A DNA stretch of 64,000 bases from NCBI RefSeq assembly GCF_025685395.1, contig NZ_JAGSYA010000004.1, positions 2,108,001 to 2,172,000 on the forward strand. The letters run 5' to 3'. The notes beneath the pieces were generated by a model. The model worked only from the letters and a program-made list of their open reading frames with translations, made no database searches and was not told where the DNA came from. The stretch comes from Terriglobus tenax (GTDB lineage Bacteria > Acidobacteriota > Terriglobia > Terriglobales > Acidobacteriaceae). The position numbers and the translations under genes are program-made. This document shows, piece by piece, positions 1-6,943 of this stretch; the first letter of the stretch is position 1; the number at the start of each line of letters is the position of its first letter.

Positions 1-818
1 ATGCCGCCCATGGCCACGCGCACATGCCGCAGCCTGCCGCCTTCTACCTGCGCCACCACGGCAGCCGAAGTCAGGGCGAACTCATACGAAGCACGGTCAC
101 GCAGCTTCAGATACACCTGCTTCGTTTTCCCCGCAGCGGCCGGCACCGTGACATGCGTGATCAGGTCTCCCGGTTCCAGGGCATTCTCGATATGCGGCGT
201 TGTACCCGGCAGCTTGTAGAACTCGCCAATCCCAATCGCGCGTTCCCCTTTGGCTCCCTGTACATGGATCGTGGCCTCCAACGCCATCAGCGCCACGTCC
301 ATGTCCGACGGATGCGTCGCAATGCACTGATCGCTCACGCCGAGAATGGCATGGTTGCGATGATGCCCTGCAATCGCCGCGCAGCCCGAACCCGGCGTGC
401 GCTTGTTGCACTCCGCATAGGCCAGGTCACGGAAGTACGGGCAGCGCGTCCGCTGCAACAGGTTGCCGGCAGTCGTCGCCTTGTTGCGAAGCTGCGCGGA
501 GGCTCCCGAAAGAATCGCCTGCGACAGCACCGGGAACATCGACTTCACCTCGGCGTTATACGCAAGGTCAGAGTTGCGCACCAGCGCGCCAATCTTCAGC
601 GAGCCATCGGGTTGCTTCTCCACCTTGGCAAGATCGGGAATGCGGTTGATGTCGACCACATGCTGCGGTGTCTCCACATCCAGCTTCATGAAGTCGATCA
701 GGTTGGTTCCACCGGCAACAAAACGTACGGTTGCTCCCTGCTGCGCCGTCGGCGTTGCAGCGGCAATCCGCACGGCCACATCGGGCGTGCCTGCGCGTGT
801 CAGCTCAAAGTCAATCAT
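1..818 (-). CDS. paoB: Aldehyde oxidoreductase FAD-binding subunit, PaoB-like (3' end cut by window edge)
   Basis: This is the FAD-binding subunit of a xanthine-dehydrogenase-family molybdoenzyme, which passes electrons between the iron-sulfur subunit and the flavin. The frame is open from the ATG at 818 to the window edge (272 codons); E. coli PaoB has 318 residues, so the C-terminus lies outside. The N-terminal part reads MIDFELTRAGTPDVAVRIAA and is followed by the FAD-binding stretch FVAGGTNLIDFMKLDV. A cysteine-rich segment, NLLQRTRCPYFR through CNKRTPGSGC (Cys126, Cys137, Cys146), is the hallmark of the extra [4Fe-4S] cluster of PaoB-type subunits and distinguishes it from ordinary XdhB/CoxM. 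The start overlaps the stop of the upstream gene (ATGA), indicating translational coupling. The molybdopterin subunit (paoC) is expected just beyond the left edge. Confidence 0.9.
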   Translation of the reverse strand, partial: MIDFELTRAGTPDVAVRIAAATPTAQQGATVRFVAGGTNLIDFMKLDVETPQHVVDINRIPDLAKVEKQPDGSLKIGALVRNSDLAYNAEVKSMFPVLSQAILSGASAQLRNKATTAGNLLQRTRCPYFRDLAYAECNKRTPGSGCAAIAGHHRNHAILGVSDQCIATHPSDMDVALMALEATIHVQGAKGERAIGIGEFYKLPGTTPHIENALEPGDLITHVTVPAAAGKTKQVYLKLRDRASYEFALTSAAVVAQVEGGRLRHVRVAMGG

Positions 819-1489
819 GCGTCTACCCTCTGCTGCGCCATGCGTCCGCGCACCATCTGCACAGCCTTCACGATGTTGGGATATGCTCCGCAGCGGCAGA
901 TGTTGCCGCTCATCGCCTCGCGCACGTCATGGTCATCCGGCCCGCATGGCTCCTTCAACAGGCCCACGGCAGACATGATCTGGCCGCTGGTGCAGTAGCC
1001 GCACTGGTAGCCGTCATGCTCCACGAACGCGGCCTGCATAGCGTGCATCTCATTGGGCGAACCCAGCCCTTCAATGGTGGTGATCTCATCACCTTCATGC
1101 ATGGCGGCAAAGCTGAGACAGCTATTGATGCGCACACCGTTCACATGCACCGTGCAGGCGCCGCACTGTCCGTGATCGCAGCCCTTCTTCGTCCCGGTAA
1201 GCTGCACCACCTCGCGCAGACAGTCCAGCAACGTCACACGCGGCTCAAGCTGCAGCGTGTGCAGCTTGCCGTTGATGCTGAGATGGACTGCGTGTGTTCC
1301 TTTGCGGATTGCCGCTACCTGTGGGTCAACAGCCTGCGCCATGGCGGCCGCGGGCGAAGCGACCGCTACGCCTGTAGCGCCCAGCCGCGCCAGGAACGAC
1401 CGGCGGCTGTAGCTGCCAAAGACTGGCGGCTTGTCCTCGGGTGCCTTCTCGGGATTAACAATTTCGGGTTCGAGCGTTTCCGTGCTCAT
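815..1489 (-). CDS. paoA: Aldehyde oxidoreductase [2Fe-2S] subunit with Tat signal, PaoA-like
   Basis: Iron-sulfur subunit (224 residues) of a periplasmic molybdenum aldehyde oxidoreductase. A twin-arginine signal (SRRSFLARLG near residue 28, hydrophobic run to AMAQA) predicts folded export. Cysteines of the plant-type [2Fe-2S] domain (GCDHGQCGACTV, then INSC) and of the second cluster (YQCGYCTSG and GNICRCGAYPN) are all present. The frame could be extended upstream to 1645, but the ATG at 1489 has a GAGGT ribosome-binding site and gives the length of E. coli PaoA (229 residues). It is the first gene of the operon and is followed by the FAD subunit with an ATGA overlap. The substrate is not predictable from the sequence; aromatic or aliphatic aldehydes are usual for the family. 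Confidence 0.93.
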   Translation of the reverse strand: MSTETLEPEIVNPEKAPEDKPPVFGSYSRRSFLARLGATGVAVASPAAAMAQAVDPQVAAIRKGTHAVHLSINGKLHTLQLEPRVTLLDCLREVVQLTGTKKGCDHGQCGACTVHVNGVRINSCLSFAAMHEGDEITTIEGLGSPNEMHAMQAAFVEHDGYQCGYCTSGQIMSAVGLLKEPCGPDDHDVREAMSGNICRCGAYPNIVKAVQMVRGRMAQQRVDA

Positions 1490-1530
1490 GCCGGACCTCA
1501 TTCCTGCTGTGGTTGCCGTGGGGACGATAG

Positions 1531-1558
1531 CAATCTGTCTGCGTACGAGTACAGATTG
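1531..1558. promoter_or_regulatory. Inverted repeat upstream of the aldehyde oxidoreductase operon
   Basis: CAATCTGT (1531-1538) and ACAGATTG (1551-1558) are perfect 8-bp inverted arms 12 bp apart, about 45 bp upstream of the PaoA-like start codon on the minus strand. The position suits a dimeric repressor or activator site; the cognate regulator is not visible in this window. Confidence 0.4.
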
Positions 1559-1645
1559 GGATGTCGGTCTATCTATGAGACAGACGCTATCCGCAGCCGC
1601 TTGGTTTGCTGCGCAAACCTCCATAAACATTGCCTGAATCTCCAC

Positions 1646-1674
1646 AAAAAATGGCCGGCCCTTTGGGCCGGCCG
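1646..1674 (-). terminator. Rho-independent terminator after the first beta-propeller cassette
   Basis: GGCCGGCC (1653-1660) and its complement GGCCGGCC (about 1666-1673) form a strong stem with a short loop. On the minus strand the stem is followed by a run of T (complement of the A run at 1646-1651). It lies just downstream of the stop codon at 1697. Confidence 0.75.
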
Positions 1675-1696
1675 AGGAGTCGAGTTATTTACGGCC

Positions 1697-3214
1697 TTAC
1701 TGGCGTTCCTGAGGAAAGCCAAAGGCGTAAATCGTGTTAGCCGAGTCGGCGAGATACAACATCCCGCTGCCCGTCGCAATTCCGCTGGTAGTCACAGCCG
1801 CCGCAATTGCCGTGCCGCTGTTCCAGAGCGCTTTGCCGGTCTTGCCGTCATACGCATACAGCACCGCAGGCTTGCCCTTGGCGCGATCTGCAGGGTCAGC
1901 ACTACCGCGCTGTTCCCCCGTCGCCAGCACAAACACCACGCCATTCAGAACCAAGGGATTCCCTGGAGCCTCCAGCTCCGTCGTCGTCCAAGCCGTCTGC
2001 AGCTTGCCGCCGCTAAACGTATAGGCCACCACGGGCGCCTTCTGCTTTGTCTTGTCGGTAACAAGTATGTAGCGCGTACCCGCGGCATCCCACGTGGCCA
2101 TTGCCGTTGGCATGAACGGGGTCTTCTGCTCTTCTCCGGCCGAGGCGACCACGGCGCCGGTGCCGGCATCCATCACCACCAGCTTGCCGTCCGCCGTCCC
2201 CGCCGCAACGTATTCCTTCTTGTCCGCTGTCGTGAAGATCATCGGTGTCGAAGCAAAGCCCTTATTCGACATCACCTTCGCATTCAGAGTCTTCGGATCG
2301 AGCGCGGCCATCTGCTTCGTTGTCGTCACATACAGGTTGCCCCCGGTTGAGAACGCAGGTGCTCCCAGGATGTTGCCGCTCTCCGGCTTCCACTGCTTCA
2401 CTACAGGCTTGGCAGGGTCAGTGCGGTCCATCGCGAACAGAGTGTTGGGACTGGCGCCGCAGCCCTGCAGCGTGGCCACATACACCACCTTGTTCACGGA
2501 CGAGATATCCGACGCCGCGCTGCCCGCCGGAACAAACGGCGTGGGCTTTTCATACTCATTGCCCGTGCCGTGCGCCATGATGTGCAACGTGCCGTCGGCC
2601 GTGACGGTATACATCGGCGTTGCCGCACGTCCACCCTGGTTGAGCCCGGGAGTCGCTTCCGGCTGCGTTGCCCCCGGAGGCCGTCCAAAGCGCTGCGGGT
2701 TCATCCCACCCGGCACGCCTTCGTCCGGTTTGCCGATCACGCTGTGATACGGCGAAGCACCGGGCCGTGTCATCGCAGCCGCAGGCTCCAGCAGCGAAGG
2801 CCGTCCCGGAGCACCGATTGAGGCGAGCGCGCAGGGTTTTGCCGCGCTGGTGTTGTTGAAGCGCTTGTCAAAGTACGGCACACCCAGGTCACTGTCATAC
2901 ACATACAGATTGCCGGTACCGTCCTGGAAGAGCACAAGATCCTTGAAGCCCTTCCACCCGATGAAGGTGCCCACGATGATGGGCTCGCTCAGGCCAACCT
3001 TCACACCGTCAATCTTCTGTTTCCAGATCAGTTCAAATCCCTGCTTCGCCACCGACGCCGAGGTCACATCCTTGTCGGCCTTCATCCAGTGCGAACGCTG
3101 CACATCGAAACCAGCGGTGTTCCAGTCCGGGCCATTGCGTTGCGCCATCATTGCGGTGGAGGCAAGCGCCAGGCTGGCCGCGAGAGAGAGTTTCGTCACA
3201 TGTGCGGTCTTCAT
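1697..3214 (-). CDS. Exported PQQ-like beta-propeller repeat protein, type B (cassette 1)
   Basis: A 505-residue protein with a Sec signal peptide (MKTAHVTKLSLAASLALAS, cleavage after AMMA). The rest is built of Trp-docking blades seen as repeated units such as LYVYDSDLG, LFAMDRTD, LYAYDGKTGKALW and a final TIYAFGFP. These are typical of the PQQ-binding-like/BamB propeller superfamily. There is no CxxCH heme motif, and no PQQ or calcium ligand set that I can assign. The start overlaps the stop of the upstream type A propeller gene (ATGA), so the two are translationally coupled. It is paralogous to the protein at 45176-46753, sharing the patterns IGWxGFK and DSDLG. An enzymatic or scaffold role is possible; the substrate is unknown. 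Confidence 0.85.
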   Translation of the reverse strand: MKTAHVTKLSLAASLALASTAMMAQRNGPDWNTAGFDVQRSHWMKADKDVTSASVAKQGFELIWKQKIDGVKVGLSEPIIVGTFIGWKGFKDLVLFQDGTGNLYVYDSDLGVPYFDKRFNNTSAAKPCALASIGAPGRPSLLEPAAAMTRPGASPYHSVIGKPDEGVPGGMNPQRFGRPPGATQPEATPGLNQGGRAATPMYTVTADGTLHIMAHGTGNEYEKPTPFVPAGSAASDISSVNKVVYVATLQGCGASPNTLFAMDRTDPAKPVVKQWKPESGNILGAPAFSTGGNLYVTTTKQMAALDPKTLNAKVMSNKGFASTPMIFTTADKKEYVAAGTADGKLVVMDAGTGAVVASAGEEQKTPFMPTAMATWDAAGTRYILVTDKTKQKAPVVAYTFSGGKLQTAWTTTELEAPGNPLVLNGVVFVLATGEQRGSADPADRAKGKPAVLYAYDGKTGKALWNSGTAIAAAVTTSGIATGSGMLYLADSANTIYAFGFPQERQ

Positions 3215-4809
3215 TTGGCCACTCCGAAGCAGTACAGCATGCCGTCATAGGTGGGCAGATACACCCGGCCGTTTGCCGCCGTGATGCCGGAAAAGTGGTT
3301 CCAGCTCTTGATCTGGTTTCCGCTCTCCCACAGCGTCTTTCCCGTTGCCGCATCCAGCGCCACCAGCACCGCATGGCGCGAATAGGCAATGCGCGTGTTC
3401 GACTGCTGCGACCACGGACCACTCGGCAGCTTCTCCGGCGTCTTGTCCCAGTAGTTGTCATCCCACTGCTGCCGCGCGTCCTCGCCCGCGCCGTTGATGA
3501 AGATGACACCATTGGCGATCACCGCCTCATCCGGATGATCGATGTCCGCGCTGGTCCACACGGGTGTAAAGCCCAGCTTGCCATTGGTCTCCGTCACCTT
3601 CAGCGTCGTTACGCCGCCGCCGCCCATCTTCGGAGCAGGAGCGTAGTGCGTCGCACCGATATACTTCGGGTTCGCCGGCCCGAAGAACGGCACCACCACG
3701 TACAGGTCGCCCTTCGCGTCAACGTACGAGCTGATGGCGCCCCACACCCCTTCTTCCGCAAAGTTGGCGTTCACGTTGCACAGCAGCGGAGTCTGCGCCA
3801 GCGGCGTGCGGTGGTCATCGCCGCCAAAGTTGTCGCGATCCAGCATCCAGATGCGGCACTCCTTGCTGGTGCCGATCAGCAACTTGTGTCCCTTCCAATC
3901 CACGGCCACAGGCGTCACATTCACATCCAGGTCGCGCTTGAACATGTACTCGGCGTTCCTCGGTGCGAAGAAGTCTTCCAGCTGCAGCTCGCCGCTCTTG
4001 TCCAGCTTCACGCCGATGATGCCGTTGCCCAGGTGGCCATTCTCCACATCCCACAAGCCATCGCCGGTGCCCATGTAGCTTTCGCCCTCGGGGCTAAGAC
4101 CAACGCCGCGCCGTCCCCACAGCCCGCCACCCGATGGAATAAATGCGGTCGCAATGCGCGTCTTCGTGTCATACGCATAGGTGGAGTTCGTCAGTCCGCC
4201 GCAACCCTGCGCCGTGCTGGTGTAGATCACGCCATTCCGGTAGTTCAGTGCATACGGCTTGCCATTGCCGGGCAGAAACTTTGCCGGAGCCTGCAGGTCC
4301 TTGCCGTCCGCCACGTTCATCTTGCGCAGGTAGCCGTCCCAGCCAACGGCCCAGACCACCCACTCCCCAGCCTTCTCTCCCGGCACAATCACCGGCACCG
4401 CCGTCTGTCCGCCCGGGCACAGCGTTCCAGCCACGGCCGGCTTCGGGAAGTCGGTCTTGTAGGTCACATGCCAGATCTCTTTGCCGGTCTTCGCGTCCAG
4501 GCCATACAGCTCATCCAGCACGCCGGCCACCACGGCAACATCCCGTTTGCCCGCGGCGGTGTCCACGTTCTCCACCAGCAGGGGAGGGAACAGGTTGTGC
4601 ATCTCGCGCGGCTTGGAATCCAGCTGCACCTTCCACAGCAGCTTCATGCCCTTCACGTTCTGCACCGTGAAGCTCTTATCGCCCTGCACCCAGCCGGTGC
4701 GGCCAATATCCACGCCTTCGGTCAGGATGTTGACCGCCCACGCCCCGGCTCCGCCACACAACAGCAGCGTCGGCAACAGCAGTTTTTTCCAGCAAAAAGT
4801 ACGCATCAT
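3211..4809 (-). CDS. Exported PQQ-like beta-propeller repeat protein, type A (cassette 1)
   Basis: A 532-residue exported protein (signal peptide LLLPTLLLCGGAGAWA) made of PQQ-like propeller blades, for example LYGLDAKTGKEIW, LVALDAATGKTLWESG and MLYCFGVAK at the C-terminus. Signature stretches are GGGLWGRRG, FKRDLDVNVTP and the Cys-containing KECRIWMLDRDNFGG. All three recur in the protein at 43560-45146 (GGGLWGRRG, RKRDLDPNNTP, KECKVYLLDPKNLGG), so the two are clear paralogues. It is the first gene of cassette 1 and is followed by the type B propeller with a 4-bp overlap. Two adjacent ATG codons (4809, 4806) are possible starts. No heme-binding motif is present, so any electron acceptor would be a separate protein such as the divergent cytochrome at 5152. 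Confidence 0.85.
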   Translation of the reverse strand: MMRTFCWKKLLLPTLLLCGGAGAWAVNILTEGVDIGRTGWVQGDKSFTVQNVKGMKLLWKVQLDSKPREMHNLFPPLLVENVDTAAGKRDVAVVAGVLDELYGLDAKTGKEIWHVTYKTDFPKPAVAGTLCPGGQTAVPVIVPGEKAGEWVVWAVGWDGYLRKMNVADGKDLQAPAKFLPGNGKPYALNYRNGVIYTSTAQGCGGLTNSTYAYDTKTRIATAFIPSGGGLWGRRGVGLSPEGESYMGTGDGLWDVENGHLGNGIIGVKLDKSGELQLEDFFAPRNAEYMFKRDLDVNVTPVAVDWKGHKLLIGTSKECRIWMLDRDNFGGDDHRTPLAQTPLLCNVNANFAEEGVWGAISSYVDAKGDLYVVVPFFGPANPKYIGATHYAPAPKMGGGGVTTLKVTETNGKLGFTPVWTSADIDHPDEAVIANGVIFINGAGEDARQQWDDNYWDKTPEKLPSGPWSQQSNTRIAYSRHAVLVALDAATGKTLWESGNQIKSWNHFSGITAANGRVYLPTYDGMLYCFGVAK

Positions 4810-4858
4810 GACCTGGCCTCAAAAGACGCTGAAATGTGGGAAGAGGGACAAATTCTGA

Positions 4859-4870
4859 TGAGACGTTTCA
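4859..4870. promoter_or_regulatory. Putative operator TGAGACGTTTCA, cassette 1 side
   Basis: TGAGACGTTTCA is a near-palindrome (10 of 12 positions symmetric, ACGT centre) 50 bp upstream of the type A propeller start. An identical 13-mer (ATGAGACGTTTCA) recurs at 5093-5105 next to the divergent cytochrome gene, and a close variant lies upstream of cassette 2 (46868). The shape resembles LacI-family operators (TGAAAC-G-TTTCA type), but the binding protein is unknown. Confidence 0.5.
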
Positions 4871-5093
4871 TTTCAGGCACACAAAATACCCCGAACAAAG
4901 CCCCTGCTTACGGAATGCCTATGACCCCAACCCAATTTCGCGGGCAAGAGTACCCGCAGCAAATAACCCTCGTCAACCGGGAATTTAAAGCCCTTTTCCC
5001 GGGCTTCGCCTCCGGGAGCTTTCCTCCCGGAAAGACATGCTCTTTCCGGCAACAACCGGTTCTCAGGACCTCTTCCGCATGGGAAATAAAGAA

Positions 5094-5105
5094 TGAGACG
5101 TTTCA
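5094..5105. promoter_or_regulatory. Putative operator TGAGACGTTTCA, cytochrome side
   Basis: Second exact copy of TGAGACGTTTCA, 46 bp upstream of the ATG of the cytochrome/helix-hairpin-helix gene. Its distance from the gene mirrors that of the first copy from the propeller cassette, suggesting common control of the divergent units. Confidence 0.5.
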
Positions 5106-5151
5106 GAAAATCCTTGAGTCTGGAGCCTCGCCTCTGCTAGCGTGGTCGATC

Positions 5152-5625
5152 ATGCGTCGCTCCTGCCTTGCTGTCGCCGTTGCCGCCCTCGCCCTGCTCT
5201 CCCAGGTCCGTGGACTCCACGCACAGCAATTGCCCGAAGGCCCGACACGCGATCTGGTGACCAACACCTGCTCGCGCTGTCACGAGTTCGAACGTGTGCT
5301 TTCGCAGCACCAGGACAAGGACGGCTGGACCGCAGTCGTCAACAAAATGGTGAGCCTTGGTCTGCAGACCAGCGACGATGACCTGAAAAAGATCGTCGAC
5401 TATCTGGCCACCAACCTGCCGGCGGAAACCATACAAAAGCTGAACATCAACAAGATGACCGCCGTGCAGTTTGAAACTACCCTTGCCATTCCTCGCCCCC
5501 TCTCCCGGGCCATCATCGAATACCGCGACAAGAACGGCGACTTCAAAACCCTGGACGACCTGAAGAAGGTCCCCGGACTGGATCCCGCCAAAGTCGACGC
5601 CAAGAAAGACCGCCTCACTCCCTAG
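5152..5625 (+). CDS. Exported c-type cytochrome-like protein with C-terminal helix-hairpin-helix domain
   Basis: A 157-residue protein with a signal peptide (SCLAVAVAALALLSQVRGLHA). A single heme c motif CSRCH (Cys40, Cys43, His44) is followed by a short helical region resembling small cytochromes and, from about residue 95, by a ComEA-like helix-hairpin-helix segment (LNINKMTAVQFETTL, FKTLDDLKKVPGLD). The open frame continues upstream without a stop, but that part is antisense to the propeller genes. The ATG at 5152 begins a clean signal peptide, although its ribosome-binding site is weak. It is divergent from propeller cassette 1 and could be its periplasmic electron acceptor; this is inference from position. 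The combination of heme and HhH is the unusual feature. Confidence 0.8.
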   Translation: MRRSCLAVAVAALALLSQVRGLHAQQLPEGPTRDLVTNTCSRCHEFERVLSQHQDKDGWTAVVNKMVSLGLQTSDDDLKKIVDYLATNLPAETIQKLNINKMTAVQFETTLAIPRPLSRAIIEYRDKNGDFKTLDDLKKVPGLDPAKVDAKKDRLTP

Positions 5626-5715
5626 CTCCATCCCGCCCGGATGCCCCACCTCGCAACCCGAGGCGGGTTCGGCGGCGAGGCTTCCTCCAGATAAACTGTC
5701 CACTGGAGACCAAAC

Positions 5716-5931
5716 ATGCCTCGCGAAATCGAATGGACCGACTCCGAAGAGATCGGCATCCAGCTGCAGGAAAAGTTCCCCGACCTGGATCCCCTCACCA
5801 TCCGCTTCACGGACCTGCACAAGTACGTTACTGAGCTGCCAGGCTTCATCGGCGACCCCGCCAAGTCCAACGAAGGCATCCTCGAAGCCATCCAGATGGC
5901 CTGGTACGAAGAGTTCAAGGACGCCCAGTAG
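5716..5931 (+). CDS. iscX: Fe-S cluster assembly accessory protein IscX
   Basis: A 71-residue acidic protein matching IscX (YfhJ). It begins with the family signature IEWTDSEEIGIQLQEKFPDL, followed by DPLTIRFTDLHKYV, FIGDPAKSNEGILEAIQMAW and an acidic end. IscX binds iron and the cysteine desulfurase IscS and tunes Fe-S cluster assembly in the cytoplasm. GGAG lies 7 bp upstream of the ATG. No isc genes are adjacent. Instead the stop codon abuts the GTG start of tyrA, so the two are probably co-transcribed. Confidence 0.93.
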   Translation: MPREIEWTDSEEIGIQLQEKFPDLDPLTIRFTDLHKYVTELPGFIGDPAKSNEGILEAIQMAWYEEFKDAQ

Positions 5932-6786
5932 GTGAACCATCTCCTCATCGTCGGCACCGGCCTCATCGGCGCGTCCACCGGACTCGCGCTGAAGGCCGCA
6001 GGCTTTACCGGCACCGTGACCGGCTTTGACGCCAGCGGACACGAGCTGGAAGTCGCACTGGAACGCGGAGCCATTGATATCGCCGTGCGCTCGCGCGATG
6101 CCGCCCTTGATGCAGCCCGCGATGCCGACGTTATCCTGCTTGCCGTCCCTGTGCTCGCCATTCTCGACTGGATCAACTTGCTGGGACCTATCCTGAAGCC
6201 CGGCCAACTGGTCACCGACACCGGCAGCACCAAGGCCCAGATCGCCGAGGCGGCGGCGAAGCTCTTCACCACGCCGGAAGGCCCGCACTTTCTACCCGGC
6301 CACCCCATGGCGGGCAAAGAGTCCGGCGGAGCAGCCATCGCCGAAGCCACACTCTTCCAGAACGCGGTGTGGATCTTCACTCCCACGGCAACCACGCTGA
6401 CCGCCGAAGAGAGGGAATGGCGCAGCTGGATGACAAAGATCGGCGCCAAGGTACTGGACCTTGACCCGTCGCGGCATGACGATCTGCTGGCCTGGGTCAG
6501 CCACCTTCCGCAGATGGTCTCAACGGCTCTTTCGGCCCTTCTGGAAGACACCTTCGGCGACGATGAGGACCTGCGCGCTATCGGTGGCCGCGCCCTGCGC
6601 GAGATGACCCGCCTGGGCTCAAGTCCTTACAGCATGTGGCGCGATGTGGCGATGACGAACACCAAGCCGCTGGCGGATTCGCTGCTGGCGCTGGAACAAC
6701 GCCTGCAGCATCTGAGGGAAAACCTCCGCACCCCTGAGCTGCGCGAAGAGTTCAAAAAAGCCAACAAGTTCCGCGAACCCCGCTAG
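5932..6786 (+). CDS. tyrA: Prephenate dehydrogenase
   Basis: Converts prephenate to 4-hydroxyphenylpyruvate with NAD(P)+ in tyrosine synthesis (arogenate is a possible alternative substrate). The 284-residue protein has the Rossmann motif GTGLIGAS at its N-terminus, then DTGSTK, the catalytic-region GHPMAGKESGG, SHLPQMVSTAL and MTRLGSSPYSMWRDV, all standard for the family. It lacks an ACT domain and a fused chorismate mutase. Translation starts at GTG immediately after the iscX stop codon (TAGGTG), with AAGGA inside the end of iscX. Other aromatic pathway genes lie at 37.5 kb (trpCF) and 55-58.7 kb (aroF, chorismate mutase, trpAB). Confidence 0.92.
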   Translation: MNHLLIVGTGLIGASTGLALKAAGFTGTVTGFDASGHELEVALERGAIDIAVRSRDAALDAARDADVILLAVPVLAILDWINLLGPILKPGQLVTDTGSTKAQIAEAAAKLFTTPEGPHFLPGHPMAGKESGGAAIAEATLFQNAVWIFTPTATTLTAEEREWRSWMTKIGAKVLDLDPSRHDDLLAWVSHLPQMVSTALSALLEDTFGDDEDLRAIGGRALREMTRLGSSPYSMWRDVAMTNTKPLADSLLALEQRLQHLRENLRTPELREEFKKANKFREPR

Positions 6787-6820
6787 GGCTGCGAGTAAGG
6801 CGAATCGCGCTCCCCAGTTT

Positions 6821-6900
6821 CATCCTGAGCGCAGCGAAGGACCTGCTTTTCTTCTTGTTTGTCATTCCGCAGCGTAGCGGAGGAATCTGCTTTTGTTTTT
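6821..6900. repeat. REP-like intergenic repeat
   Basis: Contains CATCCTGAGCGCAGCGAAGG (6821-6840) followed by CTGCTTTT, then GTCATTCCGCAGCGTAGCGG (from 6861) with GAGGAATCTGCTTTTG. This is a widely recurring type of short intergenic palindromic element. Related pieces occur at 26167, 28357, 40137 and 50060 in this window. Confidence 0.55.
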
Positions 6901-6943
6901 TGTCATCACCTGACGCGAAGAAGTTGTCCTATACTGCGCCCAC

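Larger units (their letters stand above)
4810..5151. other. 342-bp divergent intergenic region
   Basis: No gene is visible here. The region separates the propeller cassette from the cytochrome gene and holds the two TGAGACGTTTCA sites. Between them is a cluster of overlapping inverted repeats: AAGCCC/GGGCTT at 4988-5006, TCCGGGAG/CTCCCGGA at 5011-5031 and CCGGAAAG/CTTTCCGG at 5027-5049. The last two overlap and cannot form together. Promoters for both directions must lie here, but no convincing -35/-10 pair stands out. Confidence 0.5.

Noticed and set aside
731-2350. Long plus-strand reading frame (539 codons)
   Set aside because: It is antisense to the PaoA-like and propeller genes, has no ribosome-binding site or domain, and its composition (His/Arg-rich) is typical of shadow frames in GC-rich DNA.
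3151-5151. Upstream part of a plus-strand frame reaching the cytochrome gene
   Set aside because: Only 5152-5625 carries a signal peptide and recognisable domain; the preceding part is antisense to the propeller genes.
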